From positions 1 to 39,780 of the forward strand of contig NZ_VOSS01000126.1 of NCBI RefSeq assembly GCF_007997035.1: a stretch of DNA of 39,780 nt. The letters run 5' to 3'. Every line of letters starts with the position of its first letter. Within the stretch, counting starts at the first letter, position 1. The notes under the pieces were generated by a model, which worked only from the letters and a program-made list of their open reading frames with translations, ran no database searches and was not told where the DNA came from. Shown here piece by piece: positions 19,920-28,376 of the stretch. The stretch is from Ralstonia sp. TCR112. GTDB taxonomy: Bacteria; Pseudomonadota; Gammaproteobacteria; Burkholderiales; Burkholderiaceae. The position numbers and the translations under genes are program-made.

Positions 19920-21131
19920 ATGGCAGGATTCCGCTCCAAGGCTCCCCAACGTCTTTCCCCCGATGCAGAACGGCTGGTGGCCGATGCGCTGGCGCTCGAC
20001 GCGTCGGGCAGCCGCATCGAAGACGTCTATTGGGAACAAAGGCTGTCCGAACGTCTTTCCCGGCTGCTCAAGAACGGCAGCCAGACCGCGCTCGACGCCG
20101 CGCTAGACCATCTTTTCAAGCACAACGAGGAAGCCTCCGACGTGCTCGCCGAGCAGGCCGAGACGCTCGCCGAATCGGCCATCCTCAGCTCGGGCGGCGT
20201 CGAATATGACGCGCTGCTGATCGCGGCGCCCATCCTGGCGCACACGCGTTACATGATCCCGTCGGGCACCATCAAGCCCGAGATGGCGCAAACGCTGCAG
20301 GTCCACCTGCAGGCGCATGTGATGGCTTCCAACGCCCGCGTGGCGCTGGCCCCTTACCTGTACAGCATCGATCAGCTGCCGCGCACGCACTCCGACACCT
20401 TTGCGCTCACGCACAAGCTGGCGGCGTATGCGCTGTCGGGCCAGCCGGCCAAGGTCGAACTGCGCGACATGCCGGAAACGGCGCCGATCCTGGCCGACCC
20501 TCGCTACCTGGTGGCGATCGTCGTGGCGCAGCACGGCCAGGCCCTGTTCCGCTGGCAGGAAGACGCCAAGGAGCACCACGCGGAGCGCTCCGCCTGCCTC
20601 GAGCAATGGCGCGAACAGGTCACGCCGACCATCTCCACGCTGATGCCCGGCTGCGAGTTCGACCTGCTGCTGCCCGACGCCTTCTTCCTGTCCTGCCGCG
20701 AATCCGACAAGCAGATCCGTCCGCTGACCGTGCGCGCCGCCGTCAATTACCTGCAGGGCGCGCTGGATATGCCGGCCAACCGCTTTGGCGCCATCATCGG
20801 CGCGTTCGGTGAAGAGCAGATCGAGGAATACCGGGTGGCCTTCACGGTGCGCGGCGAGAAAGACCTCATCTACGGCATCGTCTGGCCCGTCTACGGCCGA
20901 GACGGCGGCGCCACCGATGTCACCGCGGAAGGCGAACCGGGCAGCCCGCTGGAGCAGATCTGCGATGAATTGCGCGCCTGCGGCATCGAAGACATCTTCC
21001 GCCACGGCCAGCTCTTCGAACCCGAGTACTGCGAAGACTGCGGCGCCCCGCTCTATGCAGACCGCTCGGCCGAAATCGTCCACGCAGAAATGCCGGAAGA
21101 CGCGCCGACCCAGCAGCCGCTGTTCCACTGA
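19920..21131 (+). CDS. DUF2863 family protein
   Basis: The 403-residue protein is one I recognise as DUF2863, a family found mainly in Burkholderiales and without known function. It begins with a basic, helical region (RLSPDAERLVADALAL). The centre is mixed alpha/beta (ILAHTRYMIPSGTIKPEMAQTL in segments; PGCEFDLLLPDAFF), and the C-terminus contains the CxxC pair EYCEDCGAPLYAD, possibly a metal site. It has no signal peptide. It stands alone with its own terminator 20 bases after the stop. Confidence 0.75.
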   Translation: MAGFRSKAPQRLSPDAERLVADALALDASGSRIEDVYWEQRLSERLSRLLKNGSQTALDAALDHLFKHNEEASDVLAEQAETLAESAILSSGGVEYDALLIAAPILAHTRYMIPSGTIKPEMAQTLQVHLQAHVMASNARVALAPYLYSIDQLPRTHSDTFALTHKLAAYALSGQPAKVELRDMPETAPILADPRYLVAIVVAQHGQALFRWQEDAKEHHAERSACLEQWREQVTPTISTLMPGCEFDLLLPDAFFLSCRESDKQIRPLTVRAAVNYLQGALDMPANRFGAIIGAFGEEQIEEYRVAFTVRGEKDLIYGIVWPVYGRDGGATDVTAEGEPGSPLEQICDELRACGIEDIFRHGQLFEPEYCEDCGAPLYADRSAEIVHAEMPEDAPTQQPLFH

Positions 21132-21149
21132 CGGGCGACGCGCGTGATC

Positions 21150-21175
21150 AAAGCCACCTCCGGGTGGCTTCTTTA
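21150..21175 (+). terminator. Intrinsic terminator of the DUF2863 gene
   Basis: AAGCCACC (21151-21158) pairs with GGTGGCTT (21163-21170) around a TCCG loop, followed by CTTTATT. Confidence 0.8.
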
Positions 21176-21292
21176 TTGCTCCGCGATCGTTCATATTGAT
21201 TGTCGGTTTGCGTCGCACGCGCCCCGCCGGGCTGCGGCACAATGACGGTCTTCCGCCACATGGCATCACCGCCGAACCCCAGGAGCCTCCCG

Positions 21293-22891
21293 ATGACAAC
21301 CCGTGCCCTCTTGTGTGTTCCCATCCGCGCCCTGATCCGCAACCTCGCAGCCTGTGCGCTGGCAGCGGCTGCCGCGGCGCCGTTCGCCGCGCACGCCGAC
21401 GACCTGCGCATCGGCCTGTCCGCCGACGTCACGTCGATGGACCCGCAGTGGAACAACGCCGGCCCCAACAACGCCATGGCGCTGCACATCTTCGAGTCGC
21501 TGGTCTTTCTCGACAAGAACGGCCGCTACACGCCTGGCTTGGCCACGTCTTGGAAACCCGTCGACGCCAACACCTGGGAGATCAAGCTCCGCCCCAACGT
21601 GAAGTGGAGCGACGGCACGCCGTTCACCGGCGAAGACGTGAAGGCATCGATCGAGCGGCCCGCGCGCCTCACCAACAGCCCAGGCCCGTTCACGAGCTAT
21701 ACGAAATCGATCACCGATGTACAGATCGTCGATCCGCTAACGGTGCGGCTGAAGTTGTCGACACCCAATTACGCGAGCATCCCCAACGATCTGAACAGCT
21801 TGCCCATCATCCCGAAGAAAGTGGCCAACGCGGCGCAGGCGGACTTCGATGCTGGCCGCGCCATGATCGGCACCGGTCCGTTCCTGTTCGACCACTTCAC
21901 GCGCGGGCAGGAAATCGTCCTGAAGAAGAACCCGCACTATTGGGGCCGCGTGCCGCAGTGGGACAAGGTGACGTTCAAGATCATCACGGACAATGCGGCG
22001 CGCACAGCCGCGCTGCTCTCGGGCGATGTGGATGTCGTCGAGGCCGTACCGGCTGCGGACGTGCCGCGCATCAAGCAAGACCCCAAATTCCACCTCGAAC
22101 AGCAGGTGTCATGGCGCACGATTTTCTGGCAGATGGATCAGAGCCGCGATGCTTCGCCGTTCGTGACCGACAAGGCCGGCAAGCCCCTCGCCAAGAATCC
22201 GCTCAAGGACCATCGCGTGCGCGAGGCCATCGCGCTGGCCATCAACCGCGATGCCATTGTCAGCCGCGTGCTCGAGGGCCAAGGCGTGGTGGCGTCGAGC
22301 ATCGTCTCGCCGCAGATCTTCGGGCATCCGGGCGGCAAGCCGATCGCATATGACCCGGCTCGCGCCAAGAAACTGCTTGCCGAGGCCGGTTACCCCGACG
22401 GTTTCGGGCTCACGCTGCACGCCACCAACAATCGGTATCTGAACGACGTGCAGGTCGCGCAGACCACTGCGCAGCTGCTCACGCGCATCGGCATCCAGAC
22501 GAAGGTGGAAACGTTGCCGGTGGCAGCGTATTTCTCCCGCGCACGTCAGGGCGAGTTCTCGTTCATGATGCTCGGCTGGGGCTCGGTAGCGGCCGATGTC
22601 GCGCTGCGCAGTATCCTGGGCACGCCGAACGCGCAAACCGGCTACGGCTCCTGGAACTGGGGCCGCTACAGCAATCCGGAGCTGGACAAACTGGTACAGA
22701 CGTCGCTCTCGACGGTGTCGAGCGAACAGGCTCACGAGCAGGCCGCCAAGACCGCGGCGCGCTTTGCGCAGACCGACTACGCGATCATCCCGTCGCATCA
22801 CCAGCTCGCCACGTGGGCCATGCGCAAGGGCATTCGCTACGAGGCCCGCACCGACGAATGGTCGCTTGCCTGGTTGTTCACCAAGCAATGA
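21293..22891 (+). CDS. ABC transporter substrate-binding protein, family 5 (peptide/nickel type)
   Basis: The 532-residue periplasmic binding protein is of the DppA/OppA/NikA family. A signal peptide (AAAAAAPFAAHA, cleavage near residue 35) is followed by DDLRIGLSADVTSMDPQWNN. The family signature region is LRPNVKWSDGTPFTGEDVKASIERP (in two pieces). Later parts LKDHRVREAIALAINRDAIV and AKKLLAEAGYPDG are typical. AGGAG lies 7 bases before the ATG, and the frame is open further upstream without support. No permease or ATPase genes are adjacent, so it is an orphan binding protein that may use a transporter encoded elsewhere. The ligand cannot be named. Confidence 0.88.
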   Translation: MTTRALLCVPIRALIRNLAACALAAAAAAPFAAHADDLRIGLSADVTSMDPQWNNAGPNNAMALHIFESLVFLDKNGRYTPGLATSWKPVDANTWEIKLRPNVKWSDGTPFTGEDVKASIERPARLTNSPGPFTSYTKSITDVQIVDPLTVRLKLSTPNYASIPNDLNSLPIIPKKVANAAQADFDAGRAMIGTGPFLFDHFTRGQEIVLKKNPHYWGRVPQWDKVTFKIITDNAARTAALLSGDVDVVEAVPAADVPRIKQDPKFHLEQQVSWRTIFWQMDQSRDASPFVTDKAGKPLAKNPLKDHRVREAIALAINRDAIVSRVLEGQGVVASSIVSPQIFGHPGGKPIAYDPARAKKLLAEAGYPDGFGLTLHATNNRYLNDVQVAQTTAQLLTRIGIQTKVETLPVAAYFSRARQGEFSFMMLGWGSVAADVALRSILGTPNAQTGYGSWNWGRYSNPELDKLVQTSLSTVSSEQAHEQAAKTAARFAQTDYAIIPSHHQLATWAMRKGIRYEARTDEWSLAWLFTKQ

Positions 22892-23038
22892 TGATCGCTT
22901 GGTAACGAACACCGTGCCGTAACGCGCTGTTACAGCAAATTCGCCCGATGTGCCGCATTGGGGTAACTAGCAGGAACTTTCGTCCTGAGCTTTCCTCTAT
23001 CATGGCGATTTCCACGCCGACACCCTGTAACACTCGTG

Positions 23039-23872
23039 ATGTTGCGACCCAAACTACTCTGTCTCGGCGTCGTCGCTTTGCTGGCCGCCTGCTCCAACTT
23101 GCAGACTGAACCGACCGATGCGTCGGCCCAGGCCACCAACGCCACGCCAAGCACCCCAGCCGTACAAGCCAAGCCGGCCATCCAGCCGGCCCCGACCACG
23201 CCGCCCATCGTCTTCGGCTCGACCGACAACAGCGGCACCACCACGGTCAACCTGCCGTCCAAGGACAAGATGAGCTTGTCCGAGTACCGCGCACAAACCC
23301 GTGACCGTCTGATTCAATCGGAAGGTGCCCGCCCCGACGTGGCGGACTGCGCTGCGCATGCGAGCTGGATCATTCCGCGCTCGACCAATTTCGATCAGTT
23401 CCGCCTGCCAACCGGTGCGCTTTCCAACGACCAGGCCAAGGTCGAGCCGTGGGACTCGCGCTTCTCGTCCAGCAAGCAAGGCGCGATCAAGGTGTCGAGC
23501 GTGATCACCTTCAATGCCGCCGTGCACAAGCGCGGCACGGGCAATGACCAGTGGGAACCCGTGCGCGTGCGCTGCGGGTATGACGAAGGGATGATGCTGG
23601 CGTATGAGCTGCTCGACGCCAACGGTCAGCCGTTCGCTGCGCCGGCCGCGCCCTCCTCTTCGACAGCGCGCACGCACTGCCGCCGCGGCCATCGCTGCAC
23701 GACCAGTGCAGCAGCACATGGCAAGTCCACCGCCAAGGGCAAGGCCTCGACAAAAGCGACGGCCAAGTCAGCCAAGGGCAGCGGCACCGCCAAGACCAAG
23801 TCGACCACGGCAAGCAAATCCACCGCCAAGTCGACGGCAAAGAAGACGACGAAGAAGTCGTCCTCGAACTAA
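23039..23872 (+). CDS. Lipoprotein with histone-H1-like Lys/Thr/Ala tail
   Basis: The 277-residue protein has a lipoprotein signal (LLAAC, cysteine at about residue 18). A Pro/Ala/Thr-rich linker follows. The globular part (about 80-190) has two or three cysteines (DVADCAAHASWIIPRS, RVRCGYDEGMML), and I do not recognise its family. The C-terminal 50 residues are low-complexity KSTAKGKAS/KSTAKKTTKK repeats of strong positive charge. A GTG just upstream (23036) is an alternative start. Around residues 213-221 the reading RTHCRRGHRC looks foreign to the surrounding Ala/Thr-rich sequence and may reflect two compensating indels. Confidence 0.7.
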   Translation: MLRPKLLCLGVVALLAACSNLQTEPTDASAQATNATPSTPAVQAKPAIQPAPTTPPIVFGSTDNSGTTTVNLPSKDKMSLSEYRAQTRDRLIQSEGARPDVADCAAHASWIIPRSTNFDQFRLPTGALSNDQAKVEPWDSRFSSSKQGAIKVSSVITFNAAVHKRGTGNDQWEPVRVRCGYDEGMMLAYELLDANGQPFAAPAAPSSSTARTHCRRGHRCTTSAAAHGKSTAKGKASTKATAKSAKGSGTAKTKSTTASKSTAKSTAKKTTKKSSSN

Positions 23873-23878
23873 GCGCAA

Positions 23879-23912
23879 CGCGCCGCCAACCCAGGCGGCG
23901 CGGCGTTTATCT
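23879..23912. terminator. Hairpin between convergent lipoprotein and carboxypeptidase genes
   Basis: CGCGCCGCC (23879-23887) pairs perfectly over 9 bp with GGCGGCGCG (23894-23902) around a 6-base loop. It is followed on the plus strand by GCGTTTATCTT. It fills the 40-base gap between two convergent genes and could serve both. Confidence 0.6.
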
Positions 23913-25058
23913 TCAGCCGAGATACTCCAGGATCGCCTGCAGCATGGCCGCGCCCAATGCGGCGCTGCGGGCGCCATCCCAGCCGACGCGCGCGTCGGGC
24001 AGGTCGGCGTTGTCCTTGAACGGCATTTCCAGCGTCAACGACAGGCAGCCATACGTGTGGCCGATGTACTTGGAGGCGAGCTTGAGCGCGTCTTCGTTGT
24101 ACTTGCTGGCCTCGTAGCCGTATCGCGTCTGGAAATCCGGTGAAGCACGGAGGAACGCCGCGACAAAGCGGTCCTGATCCGCACGCTGCGCGTCGGTAAA
24201 GCCTGGCAGCATTTCACTACCGGCCACGAATACATAAGGCAGCGCCTCGTCGCCGTGGATGTCGAAGAACAGATCGACGCCGGTTTGCTCGATGGCCTGG
24301 CGCACCGCCAGCACTTCGGGGCTGCGCTGCGCGTCGGGTTCCATCCACTCGCGGTTCAGGTTCGCACCCGCGGCATTGGTGCGCAGGTTGCCCAGCGCTG
24401 AGCCATCCGGGTTCATGTTCGGCACGATATGAAAGACGGCGCGCTCGGCAAGCACCCGGCCGATGGGATCGCCGCTCCAGACACCTTGGCGCGTCAGACG
24501 CGCGAGCAGGCCCTCGACGAACCATTCGGCCATCGTCTCGCCCGGATGCTGGCGCGCGATGATCCACACGTTTTTCTTGCCGGGGCCGGGTTCGCCGACG
24601 GTGATGCTCGTCATGTCGCGGCCCTGCACCGTTTGCCCCAAGCGCTGCGTGCGCACGCCGGGTTTCGTTTGCGCAGCGGCCACGAGTGAAAGGTGGCGCT
24701 CGTCCGAATACGGCTCGAAATAGGCAAACCAGATGCTGTCGTGCTCGGGCGTCACCTCGATCGTCAACGTCTTGCCGTCGTAGCGGGTCGGGACACGGAA
24801 CCAATGCTCGCGGTCGTACGAGGCGACGGCGCGGTAGTCCTTCCAGCCGGCGGCGTAAGTGCATTCGCCGGCGTTTTCCAAGACCAACTTGCAGGCCTGG
24901 CCTCGCACACCTTGCAGACGGAAATGGAACCACTGCATGAAATCAGCGTGCGAATCGCGGCGAATGCGCAGGCGGATGGCATCGGCGCGGGCAACATCGA
25001 CGATTTCGATGGCGCCGCTGTCGAATGCGCTGGAGATGTGCGGTTGATTGGCAGTCAT
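23913..25058 (-). CDS. M14-family zinc carboxypeptidase
   Basis: The 381-residue protein resembles the cytosolic carboxypeptidase-like M14 group. An N-terminal beta domain (about 1-125) precedes the catalytic domain. Zinc ligands are in RQHPGETMAEW (HxxE) and DIHGDE. Substrate motifs are NMNPDG and GANLNREW, and the catalytic glutamate is in LTLEMPFKD. It has no signal peptide, so the likely site is the cytoplasm. The ATG at 25058 has AGGA 7 bases upstream. Another ATG at 25073 overlaps the yaaA stop in TGATG and is also possible. Either way it is co-transcribed with yaaA. The natural substrate is unknown. Confidence 0.87.
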   Translation of the reverse strand: MTANQPHISSAFDSGAIEIVDVARADAIRLRIRRDSHADFMQWFHFRLQGVRGQACKLVLENAGECTYAAGWKDYRAVASYDREHWFRVPTRYDGKTLTIEVTPEHDSIWFAYFEPYSDERHLSLVAAAQTKPGVRTQRLGQTVQGRDMTSITVGEPGPGKKNVWIIARQHPGETMAEWFVEGLLARLTRQGVWSGDPIGRVLAERAVFHIVPNMNPDGSALGNLRTNAAGANLNREWMEPDAQRSPEVLAVRQAIEQTGVDLFFDIHGDEALPYVFVAGSEMLPGFTDAQRADQDRFVAAFLRASPDFQTRYGYEASKYNEDALKLASKYIGHTYGCLSLTLEMPFKDNADLPDARVGWDGARSAALGAAMLQAILEYLG

Positions 25059-25072
25059 GTCGGATCCTGTCA

Positions 25073-25846
25073 TCAGATGAGCTTGCGGCGGAAGACCCAG
25101 CGCTCGTCGTCGGAATCGGCAGCGGCAAAGGCATAGCCGTCGACATCGAACGCCTTGAGCTTGCGCGGATCGGTAATGCGATGCTCGATCGCGTAGCGCG
25201 CCATCAGACCACGCGCACGCTTCGCATAGAACGAGATGATCTTGTACTGGCCGTTCTTCCAGTCTTCAAACACCGGCGTGACGATGCGCGCCTTGAGCAC
25301 CTTGGGCCGCACCACCTTGAAATACTCTTCCGACGCGAGATTGACGAGCACGGGATCGTCGTCCTGCTTGAAGAGCTTGTTCAGCGCCAGCGTCACCTCG
25401 TCGCCCCAGAAGGCGTACAGGTCTTTGCCGCGCGGATTGGCAAGGCGCGTGCCCATTTCCAGCCGATACGGCTGCATCCAGTCGAGCGGGCGCAGCACGC
25501 CGTACAGCCCCGACAGAATCCGCAGATGCTTCTGCGCGAACTGCAGATCGTCGACCGCCAGCGAATTGGCGTCGAGCCCGCCGTAGACGTCGCCGTCGAA
25601 GGCCAGCGCGGCTTGCTTGCTGTTCTCGGCGGTGAATTCGGGCGACCAATCGGCGTAGCGCGTGGCATTGAGCGCCGCCAGCGGGTCGGAAATGTGCATG
25701 AGCGTGCCGATCTGGGCCGGCGACAGCTTGCGAAGCACTTCGATGAGTTCTGCGGAGCGCGCGATGAAATCGGGCAGCGTGTGGGTCTTGGTGCGCGGCG
25801 GCGTGTCGTAGTCGAGCGACTTGGCCGGCGAGAGGACGATGATCAT
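25073..25846 (-). CDS. yaaA: Peroxide stress protein YaaA
   Basis: The 257-residue protein belongs to the YaaA (DUF328/UPF0246) family, which limits free intracellular iron and DNA damage during peroxide stress. The N-terminus [13 protein letters not shown] is diagnostic, as are [22 protein letters not shown] (in two parts), [10 protein letters not shown] and [10 protein letters not shown]. The late [15 protein letters not shown] and FDVDGYAF segments also match. I chose the ATG at 25846 by family start; a long upstream extension is open but runs antisense to the PIN gene. It is divergent from the PIN gene with only 37 bases between starts. Confidence 0.94.
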   Translation of the reverse strand: MIIVLSPAKSLDYDTPPRTKTHTLPDFIARSAELIEVLRKLSPAQIGTLMHISDPLAALNATRYADWSPEFTAENSKQAALAFDGDVYGGLDANSLAVDDLQFAQKHLRILSGLYGVLRPLDWMQPYRLEMGTRLANPRGKDLYAFWGDEVTLALNKLFKQDDDPVLVNLASEEYFKVVRPKVLKARIVTPVFEDWKNGQYKIISFYAKRARGLMARYAIEHRITDPRKLKAFDVDGYAFAAADSDDERWVFRRKLI

Positions 25847-25883
25847 GTCAGAATCGCGGTTCACAAGTCTGGAATTGTATCGA

Positions 25884-26408
25884 ATGGCAGACGCTGCCGC
25901 CCTCGCCCACTCCACCCAGGCTCCGGCCCCGCGCGTGGTGCTGGACTCCAACATCTGGGTCGACATCCTGATCTTCGACGATGCGGTTGCGCGCCCCATC
26001 CGCGCTGCGCTGGAAGCCGGCCGGCTGGACGCCATCATCAGCCCCGCCTGTCGCGAAGAGCTGCGCCGCGTGCTCGACTATCCCCAATTCGCCCGCTACG
26101 CCGTTGACGCGCAAGCTGCGCTCGCGTGGGTCGATCGCGTGACCCGGTCCGTCGCCGATCCTGAAGACGCGGCCCGCGTGCAAGGCGAAGCGTTCGTCCC
26201 ACGCTGCAAGGATCGCGACGACCAGAAATTTCTCGCGCTGGCCGATGCCGCCAACGTTGCCTATCTCGTTTCCAAGGACCGCGCCGTGCTCAAGCTCAAG
26301 CGCCGCATGGCGAAGTATTGCGACGTGGCGGTGCTGCCGCCCAAGCAGTTCGTCGCGCTGGTCCAGCTGGAAAACACGCCCCTAGCTGCCATCCCGAATC
26401 AAGCCTGA
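25884..26408 (+). CDS. PIN-domain protein, putative toxin component (COG1569 type)
   Basis: The 174-residue protein has the PIN nuclease fold. Acidic residues are placed as expected: D21 in [11 protein letters not shown]59 in [10 protein letters not shown]112/D113 in [13 protein letters not shown], and D132 in [10 protein letters not shown]. This set is complete enough for a metal-dependent RNase. The subfamily is usually labelled a putative toxin-antitoxin toxin, but no antitoxin ORF lies directly next to it. The start is uncertain, since an in-frame ATG at 25845 would overlap the yaaA start on the other strand. An aminotransferase gene follows after 12 bases. Confidence 0.82.
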   Translation: MADAAALAHSTQAPAPRVVLDSNIWVDILIFDDAVARPIRAALEAGRLDAIISPACREELRRVLDYPQFARYAVDAQAALAWVDRVTRSVADPEDAARVQGEAFVPRCKDRDDQKFLALADAANVAYLVSKDRAVLKLKRRMAKYCDVAVLPPKQFVALVQLENTPLAAIPNQA

Positions 26409-26420
26409 AGCCGTCTTGTC

Positions 26421-27593
26421 ATGACCACTGTTGAATCGCTCGCACCCATCGCCCCGCCGCCATCGCGGCTGCCGAATGTCGGCACCACCATCTTCACCGT
26501 GATGTCGGCGCTGGCCGTGGAAAAGCAGGCCGTCAACCTGGGCCAGGGCTTTCCGGATTTCGATTGCGATCCGCGCATCGTCGAAGCCGTGTCCGAGGCC
26601 ATGCGCGCCGGCCTGAACCAATACCCGCCGATGACGGGCGTGCCCGCCCTGCGCCAGGCCATCGCAGCGAAGATCGCCAATCTGTACTGCCACGCTTACG
26701 ATGCCGACCGCGAGATCACCATCACCGCCGGCGCCACGCAGGCGCTGCTGACGACCGTGCTGTGCTGCGTGCACCCCGGCGATGAAGTCATCGTCTTCGA
26801 GCCGACGTACGACAGCTACATTCCATCGATTGAACTGGCAGGCGGCAAGGTCGTGCCGATCACGCTGAACGCACCGGACTTCCGCATCCCGTTCGACACG
26901 CTGGCGGCGGCCATCACACCGCGCACGCGCCTGATCATGCTCAACACGCCGCACAACCCGACCGGCACGGTCTGGCATGCGGACGACATGCGCAAGCTGG
27001 CTGAGATCCTGGCGCCGACCAACGTGCTCCTGCTCTCCGACGAGGTGTACGAGCACATGGTGTACGACGGCGTGCCGCATGCATCGGTGGCGCGCATTCC
27101 GGAACTGGCGCGGCGCGCCTTCGTGGTGTCGAGCTTCGGCAAGACGTATCACGTGACGGGCTGGAAGGTCGGCTACGTGGCCGCCCCCGCCGCGCTGATG
27201 GCGGAATTCCGCAAGGTGCACCAGTTCAACGTGTTCACCGTCAATACGCCGGTGCAGCACGGGCTGGCCAACTACATGGCCGATCCGCGCCCGTACCTGG
27301 AGCTGCCTGCGTTCTACCAGCACAAACGCGACCTGTTCCGCGCGGGCCTGGAGAAGACCCGCTTCAAGCTGCTGCCCTGCCAGGGCACGTACTTCCAGTG
27401 TGTGGATTACAGCGCCATCTCGGACCTGCCCGAAGCCGAATTCGCCAAGTGGCTGACGAGCGAGATTGGTGTGGCGGCGATCCCCGTATCGGCGTTCTAT
27501 TCGCAGCCGCACGAATCGGGCGTGGTGCGCTTTTGCTTCGCCAAGAAGGACGAAACGCTCCAGGTTGCCCTGGAGCGCTTGTCGAAGGTGTAA
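26421..27593 (+). CDS. PLP-dependent aminotransferase, YbdL/methionine aminotransferase type
   Basis: The 390-residue class I/II aminotransferase resembles YbdL/kynurenine aminotransferase. Visible are NLGQGFPDFDCD (39-50), LNQYPPMTGVPALRQAI, ITAGATQALL, NTPHNPTGT (175-183) with the PLP-binding Asn, SDEVYEH (D207, Y210), and the Schiff-base K241 in SSFGKTYHVTGWKVGY. The arginine of VRFCF near the end binds the substrate carboxylate. YbdL enzymes prefer Met, His and Phe, so a role in methionine salvage or 2-keto acid formation is likely but not proven. It is 12 bases after the PIN gene and convergent with the next GST. Confidence 0.9.
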   Translation: MTTVESLAPIAPPPSRLPNVGTTIFTVMSALAVEKQAVNLGQGFPDFDCDPRIVEAVSEAMRAGLNQYPPMTGVPALRQAIAAKIANLYCHAYDADREITITAGATQALLTTVLCCVHPGDEVIVFEPTYDSYIPSIELAGGKVVPITLNAPDFRIPFDTLAAAITPRTRLIMLNTPHNPTGTVWHADDMRKLAEILAPTNVLLLSDEVYEHMVYDGVPHASVARIPELARRAFVVSSFGKTYHVTGWKVGYVAAPAALMAEFRKVHQFNVFTVNTPVQHGLANYMADPRPYLELPAFYQHKRDLFRAGLEKTRFKLLPCQGTYFQCVDYSAISDLPEAEFAKWLTSEIGVAAIPVSAFYSQPHESGVVRFCFAKKDETLQVALERLSKV

Positions 27594-27613
27594 GACCGTA
27601 AAGCTGAGGCCGA

Positions 27614-28267
27614 TCAGCGCTTGCTGGCGTAGTGCGCCAGCATCTGCTCCAGATTGGCCTTGCTGTCTGCACGAACCTTCTGCACGTTCGGGTTCTCGGC
27701 CATCTTGGCCAGGTAAGGCTTGACGCCCTCCACCTGCGCCAGCAGGTCTTCACCGTAGATGATCTTGGTGGCCTGGCTGACCAGCGGGAAGTGCACGATG
27801 GCCGCGCAGTCCGCAATGGTGAACGTCTCGCCCGCGACGTAAGGCGAGAACTTGAACAGCTTGGCCGCCGCCGGGATGTTCTTCTGCAGTTGCTCGCGCA
27901 CCTTGACCTTCAGGTTGTCGCTGATCTTGCCGCCGAAGAACGCCTCGGGAAACAGCTGGCGCGCCACCAACTCCAGGTGCAGCTCCAGGAAGGTCACCAC
28001 CTCCCGCACCTTGGCCGCCTGGAACGGATCGGCCGGAATCAGCGGATGTTCCGGATAGCGCGCTTCCAAGTAGTCGACAATGACCTGCGATTCGCACATG
28101 CCGCGATCGCCATCTTTCAAATACGGCACCTTGTGCAGCGGCGAGATTTCGCCGTCGGTCTGATCCGGCCAGCGCAGTGATTCTTCAAAAGGGATGCCCT
28201 TTTCCAGCAGGGCGAGCTTGACCTTGTTGTAGTAGTTGCTCGCAGAAAAACCGTATAGCGTCAGCAT
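27614..28267 (-). CDS. Glutathione S-transferase family protein
   Basis: The 217-residue protein has the thioredoxin-like N-domain (MLTLYGFSASNYYNKVKLAL in one run, then VPYLKDGDRGMCESQVIVDYL with the cis-Pro and ES glutathione motif) and an all-helical C-domain with the FTIADCAAIVHFPL capping motif. The catalytic residue is probably Ser (S8 or S10). I cannot assign a class. It is convergent with the aminotransferase (20-base gap) and divergent from the 3-hydroxyacyl-CoA dehydrogenase gene. Confidence 0.9.
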   Translation of the reverse strand: MLTLYGFSASNYYNKVKLALLEKGIPFEESLRWPDQTDGEISPLHKVPYLKDGDRGMCESQVIVDYLEARYPEHPLIPADPFQAAKVREVVTFLELHLELVARQLFPEAFFGGKISDNLKVKVREQLQKNIPAAAKLFKFSPYVAGETFTIADCAAIVHFPLVSQATKIIYGEDLLAQVEGVKPYLAKMAENPNVQKVRADSKANLEQMLAHYASKR

Positions 28268-28376
28268 GAAGCCGTCTCCTTGGTAATTTGGCCGTCCGTT
28301 ATGGTCGGTGCGGATGCCAGAAATCGCACGCTCGTGCTATTTTAGCCAGACTTCTTTCGATCGCAGCGGATTTCAT

